DNA of 64,000 nt from the NCBI RefSeq assembly GCF_000002865.3, contig NW_001865040.1, positions 618,905 through 682,904 on the forward strand. Direction: 5' to 3'. The notes under the pieces are model-generated. The model had not been told where the DNA came from and did no database searches. It saw only the letters and a program-made list of their open reading frames with translations. The stretch comes from Monosiga brevicollis MX1. Lineage: Eukaryota > Opisthokonta > Choanoflagellata > Craspedida > Salpingoecidae. This document shows, piece by piece, positions 22,008-33,800 of the stretch (positions within the stretch are counted from its first letter, which is position 1; every line of letters begins with the position of its first letter). Both the position numbers and the translations under genes were made by a program.

Positions 22008-25000
22008 ATGGATGTCGACCTGGGCCACCTGCGACAGGCGATAGCCGTGATCGCGGCGACCCAGGACGAGGTCGCCCGACGCAATGCAGAGGTTTGTCTG
22101 CGAAAAGGCTTGGCGTGCTTCTTTGCAAAGCGCATGGTGTTGCTCTGTTAGCATCGCCCAGGCCTCAAATTCGCGCTCGCGCCATTGCAGACATATGTGC
22201 AAGCCTGCCGAGGCTCACCGACCAGCTGGGAGCTAGCCTGGCAGATCTTGGACCTTGGCGATGCCACCCTTGAGGTAGGTCAATCAACGGTGCCTCCGCC
22301 TCCGCCGCATTGGAACAACCGTGCTGCAGAGCGCCCTCTTACACACACGCATATCTCCAGGAGCAATTTTTCGCCTGCAACCTTCTCTCTGAAAAGGTCT
22401 GTTGGCGCCATCCCGCCTCACTCGTGTATGCTTCTGACTCATGTCGTGGTTGTGGTGGGCGCAACGTAGATGGGTGTGCGCTGGCATGCCATAGATGCTG
22501 CTGAGCAGTCCCAGACGGTCCAGCGGTTGTTGCACCTGACCCAACAGGTTGGAAACTCAGCATCGGTTCCAGTGGTCCATGACCACCATTGAGGCCCGAG
22601 CCAGAGCGAGAGCAGTGCATCTGACCTTCAACCTTGTCAAAACCTGCCTTTGGTTCTCTGTTTTTTTGGTTGCTTTTTTTTTTGGTTTTTTTTGCGCCGC
22701 GCCTTACCGTGTGTCCACGTTCTAGATGAGCCTGGCACAACCGGTTTTGTTCCGCAAGCTGGCGCGCGTCTTGGCCACAGCCGCCATCAAAGTGCGAGGC
22801 AAATTTTGTCTGCTGAGCGGGCCATTCCGAATTGAATCTGGCTGGACATTGGCTGACTCAGTGCACGCGTGTCTTGTCCCCTTAGGCCGTGGGCTCAGTC
22901 TGGGTGAATCCGGTGGAGGACATTCAAAACGGCTTCACCGAATATTTTCAGCAGCACGGAGGCTCTGAAAACCAGCTCTATGCCACGCTCATGGAGATTT
23001 ATCGCGTATGGCCTCGTCGCTGTCAAGTCGTCAAAAAGACGAACGTGTGCTTGCTCTGGACCCGCTCACATGGTACTGCCTCGTCTTCCGCGACGCAGTC
23101 CATCTCTGAATGCCGTCGGCTCTCGGTTCCGAACAAGACCACGCAGCCCCATTTACTCGTCCAGTTACGCCTCGTTACTGAAAAGGTGGGTGGCCCTGCC
23201 GGCTTCAAAAGCTGTTACCCCTGCCATGTGACGCGTATTGTGTGCAACTGCCTAGGTGGTGGCCGCAGCCACGGCGGTGCTTGAGTCCAGCACCGAAGAC
23301 ACCGCGTTGCTGCAAAGCACACTGGCAGCCATGGCCGAGTTTGTCGAACGACTCTCATCCTTGGTTCGTTTGTCTCAATGATGCCAAGGCGTTCCATTGC
23401 TGCCATAATTTCAAGTGTGGTTGCCCTGTGCGCAAGCAGCGCCTCTGCACCCTTGCATACGAACACTCTTTCTCATGCGGGCCGCCTGGCAATGCTACAT
23501 TTACTCCGTTCATGAAGAATGATCTCAGCAGCCAGCTGCAACGCACCACCCAGCTTCTGATGGTGAGTTTGCACCTGTCTCAAAAATCTCGTAGAAGGTC
23601 TAAAGGGGCATCTCCTCACATTGCATCATGATGTTTGATCAATCGGTAGAATGATGACCTATCCGATGCAGCAGCAACCTATCTAGTTGCAGTCTTGAGT
23701 CATGATCATGCAAGAACGTAAGGCGTGTTTTGCACTAGCTTCATCGCCTTGGTCATGCCCCGCATTGCGCTGGCCACAGCAACATGACTCTTTGGCTACG
23801 TAGGATGCCAGATCTTTGGCTAGAAATGATGCGCTATCTCAATTCTACTAGGCCAGTGCTGCAGCAGTGCCTCCATGAGGGGCGAGACGATGTTGTGCGG
23901 TGGGTCTATCAGCTTGCAATCTGCTGTTTGCGCCCCGCCTCGCAGGCTGCTTCTGATGACATGTGTCACAAACTCCAACGCAGAGGCATCATTCGTGTGG
24001 CCTTGGCAGTGGGAGAAGAACACGTTCATAAGCTCTTGTCATCGGAGAGTCCAGACATGCAGCGCGAGTTTGGCCTGCTCCTCGAGCTTCTTGCCGCTGC
24101 TGTTGCGCATCCCGAACCAGTGCGTCACAATGACCCCCCTCTTACTTGAAGTGTCCCTCTCGCCTTTACGCCTTCCCGCCTGCTGACACAGTTTCGCGCA
24201 CATACCTCGTGCGTGCACACAGTATTTGGTAGGAGAAACCATCAGCAGCTTGCCCACCAACTTTTGGTTCAAGTTTGTGGATACTTTGGCCTCTTTTGAC
24301 GAGCAGGTGTGCTCGGCTACCCGCTGTTTTCAATCAATCATCGTATGCTTGCGTGTTAGAGCATTGCCACCTCATGCGAGCGTACGATGATCACCGCCTG
24401 CCCGACAGCTCGGGCCCAGACTTTGTGCAAGCTACAAGCCCATAGTTTTGCAAGTTGTGGCTGCGCTGGTGATCAAGCTTCGCTACCCTGAAGAGCAGCT
24501 TGATGCCGTAGGTCTCGATATCTGACGCGACAACAGCAGAATGCCAGCAACCTTTGGGGCCCGCCATTCACCTGCCCTTTCGCGTTTTGGAATTTGCTGC
24601 GTAGAATGATTTAGAGGACTTTGATCAGTATCGAAGCGTCTGGGGTGAATACATCCTCTGCGTAACCACTATGCTGCGCGATGAATGCATCAACGTCTTG
24701 GGCTCCGCGTTGGTTGAGGCACGGGAGTCCAATGTCACGTGGCAGGCCTATGAAGCAGTGCTGTACTGCACGGCCTGCGCAGCAGAAGGGGTGGATGCCG
24801 AGTGCGCTTCCGTAGAGCATTTGCTGCAGCTCATTACAGATGTCAGTGATGCGCGCTAGCACAGTGGTCTGCCTTGTGACCAGGCCATCATTTCTATTCT
24901 CCATGCTTGTATTTCTCTGCAAACCCGTGTTGCTGCACTGACATCTCGCTCTCGCTTGCCACTGAGACAGGCGCCATCACACCCCATCATGACGCGAACA

Positions 25001-26607
25001 GCCATTCGCTGCATCGGCAGCTTTGCTGAATGGTTGGCAGCTCATGGCCATGTCCTGGTAGCACTGGTTCCCATGCTGTACCAGCCCCTGCGCGATGCTG
25101 ACCTCGGTGCCGTGGCATCAGAGTCTCTCCGACTCTGCCTTGACTCTGGTGCTAACCAAGTCCAAAGCATTTTGGATAGTATCCTCGATGCCATCTTACC
25201 TATCGTGGATGATGCCACCATCAGTATCAAAGTTCGCAAGAATTTGGTCGAGGCATCCTGCTGTGCCATCCGTGCTGCGCCCACTGCAACTATGATGCGT
25301 ACCAGTGCTCGCTTGGTGAATCCTCTCCATGAGCAAACTTTGGGTTTGCTGCGTCAAAACTTACACGATCCAGCTACGATTGAGGCCTTGATGAGCCATT
25401 TGCAGATTATGCAGGCCGTGTCTCGGTGCCTGCAGCCGACCAACCCCGAACCAGGCAGCACCCCTCCACTCTACCCCTTGATGGAAAGCAGCATGCTGCC
25501 ACTGCGTGCCATTTTCGGTCAAGAACCCGTAAATCCAGGCTTTGTCAAGGAGGTCCGTCATACTACTTTCTTATTTGCCTCGGCTGTGCTGCTTGGTTGA
25601 TAGCTTTGAAACTGCTCAACTTGGGGTCCGCCCGTACCTATCCACTCGCCGAGCCTCTCACGTTGCTGTCTTGCGTTATTACCTTGGTGGCACTGCAGGC
25701 GTGCATCTGGCTTCTGTCGGCGATCCGAACCTTGGGGACGGCATCAGCGCCACTGTGCGCCTCCATCTTTGACCTCGTGAATCTTGTGATTGGTCGCGAG
25801 CCCTCTGAGCGACTCTTCGAAACGCTGGCGGCTTTGGGACGTCTACACCATCGCAATCAGGACCTCCAGCCTGTCATTCACCAGGAGCTCTTGGATGTAT
25901 CGAAGGCCCTTGAATCTCGTCTAAGCCACCCGCAGCAAGAGGACACAAACATCTTGATGGCCTACTTTGATTTTGTGGCCAAACTCGTGCGAGTTAATGC
26001 CCCTTTGGTGGTGGGCAATGATTCAAACTTTGCGATGTCTCTGTTGTATTGGGGTCGGCTTGGCATGCTGCAGCGCGAACCCTTGACTGTGCGCTATGCT
26101 TGTCAGCTGCTCTCCGAACTCATCAGCAAGAGCAAAGAGACGCCCGTGTTGCAGCAGGCTGTGGCTAGCACGGCCGGCGAGATTATGAGCGCCTCCCTGA
26201 ATAACATTGCGACAACAGCCCTCGGCGCTTTCATCGTTGACATGGCAGGCGTTCTTTTTGCATTTGCCTCCACATATCGCGACGAATTCAAGGCATGGCT
26301 TCCCACCGAATTGGGACAGCCAGCCTATGCACACGTCCCCGCCGATGTGCGTGACGAATTTGGGACAATGGCAACTTCCAGTACGTCCGTTTCTCGTTCT
26401 CTTCGACATTGGCTTTGTGTTGTTGTTGTTGTTGTTTTAGGTTTTGTTCAGTTTTGTCACGCGCGGTGCTTGGGTGTACTCATCAAAGTCTGTCACCTGG
26501 CTTGTCTCAACAATGCGATGTTAGCTGCTTTGAAAAAGAAGTTTAATAAGGCGTTGCAGCAGTTTGCATCGTACTGTCGCGATGCACAGGCGGTCATTAT
26601 CGATTAG
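22008..26607 (+). CDS. Importin-beta family karyopherin, transportin-3/importin-13-like
   Basis: Many small exons then a long 3' part. The start MDVDLGHLRQAIAVIAATQD is followed by ACRGSPTSWELAWQILDLGD, the N-terminal pattern of importin-13/TNPO3 proteins. SVWVNPVEDIQNGFTEYF, EDTALLQSTLAAMAEFVERL and YRSVWGEYILCVTTMLRDE come next. The largest HEAT-repeat block runs 24.96-26.39 kb (TRTAIRCIGSFAEWLAAHGH; LVEASCCAIRAAP; ACQLLSELISKSKETPVLQQ). It ends KKKFNKALQQFASYCRDAQA at the stop 26607. Such proteins carry SR-protein or other cargo into the nucleus with Ran-GTP. TNPO3 and IPO13 cannot be separated by eye. Several exons between 22.1 and 24.9 kb are approximate. It converges with the chalcone-isomerase-like gene, about 200 bp away. 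Confidence 0.75.
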
Positions 26608-26810
26608 TAATCCGAAACCCGACAAACCCAAATCCAAATCGACAGGGAGGCAGCGATGATGTAGTCGCCGCCAGTGTTGGTAGACAAGTGGTACTGTAGC
26701 AGCTGCCGCAACCATCCCAAACGTCGACCCAAGCCGACAGTGACGGGAGCAAATTGACCACACACGCCAGCCTTTTTGCCCACCCTGATCTCTCAAGCAT
26801 TGATCGGCAT

Positions 26811-27830
26811 TCATGCCTGCCGCAAGCCCTCCAGGATGCTGCTCCGTGCGGCTGGACTAACGCTGTCGGTGTCAACATACTGGAGCGTGAGCTCCAGCGC
26901 CACAAAGGCCGAGTCAATCTCGGATACATAGCGTCCCTGGAGACGAGCAAAGTAACAAGCGAAGCGAAAGGATGAGCGGGAGCCAAGTTGCCATCAAGTC
27001 CACGCGAGCATATCCTCGCCCACAATAAGACTCACGTTATTGAAAATCTGGACGCGAGACCCATCAATGCGAAAGCACAGCTCATCGCCCAGCTGGAAAT
27101 TGCCGGCTGGAAATTTCTGCACATACGGAAAAGAGAAAGCGAGAACCATTATTCAGAGGGCAATGGTTGATTCGTAAAGCAGAGCGAATATTATGAGGAT
27201 GGCGCTCCAGTTATACGACCAAGACCAGACCTGCGACAATTCCTGAAGTTCGCCACGAATGCGCTCGTCCTCTTCCGGGCCAACAGAGCTCTTGTGGAGG
27301 CGTGCAAAGAGAGCACGGTTGAAACCGTCACGCAGGTGGGAGAAGGCGGCTTTGCGATAAGGTGTCAGCCGAATCACACGCGGGCTCTGGTTCACGGCCT
27401 CGCGGAAAGCCTCGGGCAGAGGCTCGGCGTAACGGTTGCCCCACTGGCGGCGGTCTTCTTCACGAAGATAGAGAGCCACGGAATAGACGTAATAGTTCAA
27501 AAAGGTGACCGCACGTGTTCCACACCCCACGAGCGCAAGAGACTCTTGAGGAGCCAGCAAGCTACCAGCCTCCAAGGCCGCGGGATGCTCCAGATTTGAC
27601 AACGGATCCTTGACCACGCGCATGCCAGGAACGGGTGGCTCGCAACCAGCCACACCAAGCATAGCACCGCCCGTAGCCGTGGCCATGATAGCCCAGCCCA
27701 CACGATGCCGCCAAGCTGGTGGTGTCGAAGTTGCCCTTGTCGCAGCCGTCCTCATGAGCACAGGCGCCTGCCGCATCCAGCCTTTTGCACTTGGACTGCG
27801 CAGCGTTCGCAACATCGCGGCAGATGCCAT
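26811..27830 (-). CDS. Mitochondrial chalcone-isomerase-like protein (AIM18/AIM46 type)
   Basis: The start at 27830 gives an Arg/Ala/Ser leader (MASAAMLRTLRSPSAKGWMR) typical of mitochondrial import. A hydrophobic stretch follows (GWAIMATATGGAMLGVAG), probably an inner-membrane anchor. The domain begins after a proline-rich spacer: LALVGCGTRAVTFLNYYVYS, VALYLREEDRRQW, then SPRVIRLTPYRKAAFSHLRD and GFNRALFARL. After an intron come FPAGNFQLGDELCFRIDGSR and a last exon DSAFVALELTLQYVDTDSVS, ending LEGLRQA at 26811. This matches the chalcone-isomerase-fold proteins of fungal mitochondria (AIM18/AIM46) and fatty-acid-binding relatives. Enzyme activity is not implied. Two or three introns. It is divergent from the GAREM-like gene. 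Confidence 0.75.
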
Positions 27831-28241
27831 TTTTCGCAAGCTGCAGCTTTCCCGGCAAAGGACCACCAGTAAGTGCCAAACTCCCTGAACGCGACCACAG
27901 CACTAACCCAAAACTTCCAACCCCACCCTCTCAGCACCAGCACCAGCAAGGTTGCCATACACACCTTCGTTCCCGTATCGTCGCTCGTCCCTTGCCAAGA
28001 CCTTTGCCGTCGTCCTCCTCCTCCTCCTCCTCCTCGTTCTGCTCCGCTCGCTTTTCGAAAAATTGTGTGTGTGTGTGTGTGTGTTTCTTTTAAGTCACAC
28101 AAAGAAATGGCTGATCCAAAGAAAGTGTAGTAAAGACTACACAAGTTGTAGATTCCAAAGCACATATAGTGATAGTAAAAGTGGAAAGAATAGAGGTAAT
28201 TATAGTGTCACAATGGTGTTTGCTTGCATCCAAATTTGATC
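27831..28241. promoter_or_regulatory. Divergent intergenic region with CTC and TG repeats
   Basis: 411 bp between the chalcone-isomerase-like start (-) and the GAREM-like start (+). Contains (TCC)n at 28013-28035 and (TG)10 at 28064-28083, then an A/T-rich stretch to 28235. No gene. Confidence 0.45.
28013..28083. repeat. (TCC)n and (TG)10 short repeats
   Basis: TCC units at 28013-28035, then TG units at 28064-28083, in the divergent promoter of the chalcone-isomerase-like and GAREM-like genes. Confidence 0.85.
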
Positions 28242-30518
28242 ATGGCGCTCACCCCTGCGCAGCTGCTGGAGCAGTACCAGACGCCATTGCCTGTCGTCAC
28301 CGTCAAAGGCCATTATGGTCTCAAGGACGCCGATAGCCTCAGTGAGGGCGAAAAGCTGTAGGTATCAACCCGCAATGAGCCGTTCTACCAGCGGCCACCA
28401 CTCCGCTGTGCTGGTGTTTGCTCAAGAAAATTAAACACGCGATCGAGCCCCCCTTGCCCCATGCCAGCCCCTTGGCCTCCCTGCTACTTCCGCCGAATCA
28501 CAACATCATTGGGGCTTCGCCTATTTATCCTCTTGCCCTATACTGGTGACACTGTAGAACGATATTTTTCTCGCGAGAGGAGGAACTGATCATGGCTCGC
28601 GATCGCAAGGATCGCGAGATAGCTGTACCGCTTGATCTCGGCGTTCCGTTTCGCCTTTTTGACCGCCATGTTAAGCTGCGGCATGGGACTCCAGGCCGGC
28701 TCGATCCCCTAGGCTCGCACTCGCTTCGACTGCTGATATCTCACTTCCAGCTGCCTCTTCGCGTGAGTATCGAGGGTGACGTCGAGGTCGACGGGCTCAA
28801 GCGCAGGTTTGTCCTGGTGGGCACAACAGCCTCCTTTCAGTGCCGCCCCACACTCCCGCTCGGCCAGCAGACCGCCGCTAACCTTCCCGCAACCCCTTGT
28901 TTCTGCATCTACCTTGTTGCCGTGTGCTTTGTTGCTAGTGCCCTCCACGGCTTGCTCTTGCAGCGCAAGACCACATCCCGTTGCCTTCTGGCTCGGCCCT
29001 TGAACCAGTCCTGTAGCGACTTCTTGCTCATACCCTTGGATCTGGACGTTCGATTTCAAGTGGCAAGTGCTGCAATTGGCCTTTTGTGCCTTACGCCTTA
29101 CTTCCCGCCCGCTTCATCCTTGCTCTTTACCCTGCACTGTATTGCTCCACGACGAGCCCTGCGTGACTGACTGGGCGGAGTGTGTACCTATTTGTGGCTC
29201 GAATGAAATTCTCAGGCTAATCCCAAGACTGCACAGCGGCGGCAGTCATTGGCGGGTACCTACGAGGAGCCGGATGAGATGATACGCAAGCTGGAACAAG
29301 ATTACGACACCCTCTCGGTTGGTCAGCTCGCTTGTGCTTAGGCTTTGCGCACCACTGCGGACTGACGGAGGCCTTGAGCAGATTCGCAGCGTGGGCACTT
29401 TGCGTATGCGCCGCCATCATCAAGCTCGAGCGCCACCACTCCCACCGCGCCGGCAAGCACGACTGATGATGGATATCTCGTTCCTGGTATTGGACTCGAT
29501 TCCGGTGCAAACGTTTATGCAGAGCCGGGTAATCTCAGCCAGGTTCAATCACAGGTACGTATCAACCCCTTTTTCTTTCTTCTTTTTTTCCGTGATTTTG
29601 AGTCATTAATTTGCTCCGTGTGGGTCTCGATACATCCGTACACACTCTGTTGCACAAGCTGACGCTCATTTGGCCATTCGGGCCTACCTCAGACTGCCAC
29701 TGGCATGCGACGCTATTCTCTCGCCGTGCCCGGCAGCGCTAGCAAAAACGCTTCTTCTGCGCCTGTCCACAACAACAGCCGTGCGCGAGGTGTATCGGCC
29801 GACCTTTCTTGGATGGCTAACCAGGCGCATCCTCCGCGTCGACAGACCTTGGCCGCGGGCCCCGTGCAGCGAGCGAACCGATCGCGCCCCGCCGTCGCTG
29901 CCCTGGAGCAATCCAACACCGCGATGCCCTCGTCACCCCGCTTGACGGTACCTCTTGCGCAACATTGCCCAGAGCCCTCAACCTCAGGCGTACATGCCCG
30001 CACTGGGACTGTGGAGTACCCTTCTGCTGATGAGGTCAGCTCTGGGCCTGGCATCGTCATGGGAGTTTGGTGTAATTTTTCCCTAATTTTTGTCTAATTT
30101 TTGTTCATTTTTTTATTTTGTCCCTTTACACTTGGCGTTGGGACGCTTGGGTCGTGCAGTTGGGTGGGTATGGCGTTGGCGATGTAGCACGGCTTTTGGA
30201 ACATCTCAACTTGAACCAGTACGTGACACGCTTTCGGAATGAACAGATAGACGGACGGCTTTTTTTGGCCTTGGACGACGACATGCTCAAAGGTAGGAGG
30301 TCCATGAAGTGTTGTTGTTGTTGTTTTTTGCATCACAACAACTCGAACATCCGAGGTTTCTTTCCCCTTTTCCCAACCCACTTCCATTGATGGTGATGTG
30401 ATTGATTGATTGTCTCATTTGACCAACTTTAGACGATCTCGGCGTTGCAAATCGCTTTCACCGAGTTAAATTGCTTTTGGTACTGGAACGCGCGGCGGAT
30501 CAGACCTCCACCTGTTAG
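28242..30518 (+). CDS. GAREM-like adaptor: CABIT-like domain, tyrosine motifs, C-terminal SAM
   Basis: The start MALTPAQLLEQYQTPLPVVT is followed by VTVKGHYGLKDADSLSEGE. Exon 2 reads LIMARDRKDREIAVPLDLGV, then SHFQLPLRVSIEGDVEVDGL. This fits the CABIT module of THEMIS and GAREM (short strands, 'd..nrefaIPl', 'vpLrV.veGd'). The middle exons are dense in SH2-type tyrosine sites: AGTYEEPDEM, EQDYDTLS, DDGYLVPG, NVYAEPGN and TVEYPSADEV. The last two exons form a SAM domain, VGDVARLLEHLNLNQYVTRF and DDLGVANRFHRVKLLLVLER, ending at stop 30518. Animal GAREM has the same order: CABIT, phosphotyrosine/proline region, SAM. I infer an adaptor that links receptor tyrosine kinases to SH2 partners. CABIT identity is moderate; SAM is strong. 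Some exon borders (28.8-29.2 kb) are unresolved. Confidence 0.65.
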
Positions 30519-30823
30519 CCTCGTGAAGACATCATAATAATAATATCATTATCGTATCAGTGTCATTTTTTCTGTGAGCACCGGCTTTAATACCGCAATC
30601 AAGTGTCAAGCTTACAAAGTGGCGGCGAGTGCGACCGAGGCACCACCTTTTATGGAGTGAAGCGATTTTGTCGGCAGTGGAGTCAAGATCGATTATTCCC
30701 CCGTTGTGTAAGGCACCATTCACGTGTGAACGGTACGCAAAGCAAGAGCGACTGATCCGCAAGCTCAGACTGGAGTCAACACGTGACAAGACGCATGCAT
30801 CGCGCGTACAGTGCTGCGCGGCC

Positions 30824-33800
30824 TCAGTGCAGGAGAGCGCGCACCTCTTCTTGGAGGGCATGATTAAGACTCCCAACGACAGCCGAAAACACGTCTGGCT
30901 CTGCCTGCGTCAAGAAGCGCAGAAAGTCGACCAGCGCTGCACGAATATCTAGTGGACAGGCATAGCGTAAAATCCAAGACACGATCAGCGCAGACCAGAC
31001 TGGAGGACAGTGGTATCGGGATGGACACAGTATTTCATGCTTACCATTTTCAACTTTGGTGCCCGTCAAGAGAATGCTAAACAAGGCGTGCAACACGGCA
31101 TGCCACTGCTGCGGAGTGACAGAGAGACGGCCACTCTCACGGACTACGCGCAACATGGCCATCACCGTGCGATTCTCTGACAGATCCTGTTGCAGGGGCA
31201 ACGCCTCTACAATCTGGGCTAGTACGGCAGCTTGCTGATCGAGACCGAGCGCAGGTGCTGATGTTTGCTGCTGACGGGCCAGAATGCGTGATGCACACCC
31301 CATGGCATTATCGCGGGCGTGCAAACCTTCCTCGTCATCAGGAGCCACTTGCACCATGCCTAAAAGGACGCCCATTAGCTCGGGCACTGTGGACTGGATG
31401 GCCTCGGTGCCGTGCTCCATCAAGAGACCTGCTGCATAAACAGCATTGCCACATATCTCCGCGTCGCTGTCTCGAAGACAGGGCTGAATAAGTGTGTACA
31501 AATCGCGCTCAATGGGCTGGGCCCCGGATTCCAGACCTTCAATCATCTCTGCCACCGTGCCGATGCAAAAGTTTCGCTCAGGGGCAGTGGCGCGTCGGGG
31601 TCGCACATAGTATGAGAGCGGCTGCAAGAATGTTGTTGCAAGGGCCGTGCCCGAAGGGCCCAGAGCTTTCACCAAAGCCACAATGCATTCACCGACGTAC
31701 TCCATCAGGAGCATCTCCAACTCAGCCAGGCTTTCCTCGTCGTCCGGGTCCTCATCAGGGTCAATGGCTTCGTGTTCATAATCCTCCACTTGGCATTTCG
31801 CACGCCGACCCACAAAACCCAGCAAAAGGCCCTGAACGGCGTCCACATGTCCCGGCGCAGCAAGCGCGTAGGGACCACAACCTTGCAAGTGTCGGTGCAG
31901 CGCCTCGAGCTGATCGCAAGCCACCTCTTTGTCCTCTTCCCCCTGCAGGGCCTGCAGAAGCAGCGCTGTCGTGTGCGAGATGGGGCTTTGCAGTTCCTCC
32001 GTCAAGGGTGGCTGTGCAGGAAAGCTTGGCGTCCAAAGTTGAGCATCCAGGTCGGGATTCTGCAGGGCAATGGCCATCTGTGTGATACACAGCTCGACCG
32101 AGGCCTTGTAGGTGGAGGCCAGAAGGGATGGGATGGTAGCCTGGTAGCGATCGGCCACGCATCGGGCACAAGCCTCGAACCCTTGTGCTAGATATGGCCC
32201 AAAGTGCAGGCGGCAAAATTTGGCCAGGGCGGCCAAGAGCTGCATGGCCGCCTCAGCCTCAGGCATCTCAGAAGTGTGCACGGCACCAATAAACCCATCG
32301 TCGTCTTCATCATCTTCATCGTCCTCGTTGCCCAGGCCTGACAACGAGACTGGAATCTGGGGTACCACGGTGCGGTGGACGCCGGCGGCACGCGTGCTAT
32401 TGAGTACCAAGGGCATGATGGTCGGCAGGCAGGGGGCAAAGCTATCCTCCAAAAGTCGGGCAAAACTGCCAAACATGGTGAAGCTGGCGACGCGTACGTC
32501 GGGATCATCGACTTCGCGAATCACCTGCAAGACGGCAGTAAACATGTCCTGCACGTGGCCCGATCCAGCCTCGGCCTGCGAGCGGGGGCAGCACGAGGCC
32601 ACGAGACCTGCTGTGTCCAGGGCCTGGCAGAGTAACGGAAGCTGGTCCAGCTCGCGCATACCCAGAAGAGACTTGAGATGACCCATCACGGGATCGACGT
32701 ACGTCCTGAAAGCCTCGGGACAGGCCAGTGCCAGCGCACCCAAACAAGATACAGCTGTTTGGTGGGCGTCCAAGCTCATGCCGGTCAGTACGTTGAGGAG
32801 ATCCATGATCGAGGGCAAATAGGGCTCCACATCCGACTCCATACTGTCCAAAAACTGCTCAAGGGCAACGCAGGCCCGCTCCTGGACTTCGTTGTCAGAG
32901 TCTTGCACACAGCCCATGATGGCGGGTAAAACGGTCTCGTGGTACTCTGTGATTTCTGGTGTACAATGCTGGGCCAGTGCCGTGAGGCACACACAAGCAG
33001 CACTGCGCACGGTTCGGGCCGAATCCTGCATCCCATTCTGAACCAGTGCCATGAGGCCCTGTAGATTGCTACAAGAATCAAGGAGATTGGCACAGCCAGA
33101 CGGGGGGAAGCAAAGGTTTGAGAATGTGTGACACACCGAGCATCAGTGGGCTGTGATATACGCAGGGATGCGGAAAGAGTCTATGACCCATGCACTGAAG
33201 CCCCTGTGTGCGGGCCAGCGGGCGCTTCCGTACCTTGTTGTTTTGATGTAGTGGGAGGCGCCCTCGACAATGGCATGCGCAGCATCGAAAGCACATCGTC
33301 GCTGGCCGGGAAGAGATGAGCTGACATGGGCTTGCACGTGTTCCACTACTGGCGGGAGCGTCAGCTCGGGAGGCACATGGGTAGAGACGGCAGCCAGCAT
33401 TTCGAGGGCATAGCTGTAAACTTGTTCATCAGCAATGTCGTCACTCGAACTATCAGCTTCGAACCCATCACTCAAGACCCGAAGGAGTCCCAAGAGGGTG
33501 CTCAGCACCGTTGGCAACAGACGCTTTTTCACTAATGACTTGGACTTGCGGATGATCATCCAGTGCAGGTATCCAAGAGCTTTCATGACCACTTCCTCAT
33601 CGTACTCGTCAGCTTTGACAACCTGCGCGGAGTGCATGATTCATCCACCCGATCACCGAGGTTGAAATTGAAGAGTCAGAGATGATCAATGACAATTTAG
33701 ATGGAATTGATGATCTGGCGTGAAACGGATAAAGTACCCGTGGCATACGTGCACGGATGATGCCAGCACGTACGTTAAGGGCAAACATGATCATGTCCTG

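Noticed and set aside
31492-32680. Open frames on the plus strand over importin-4
   Set aside because: They are antisense shadows of a strongly conserved importin-4 exon.
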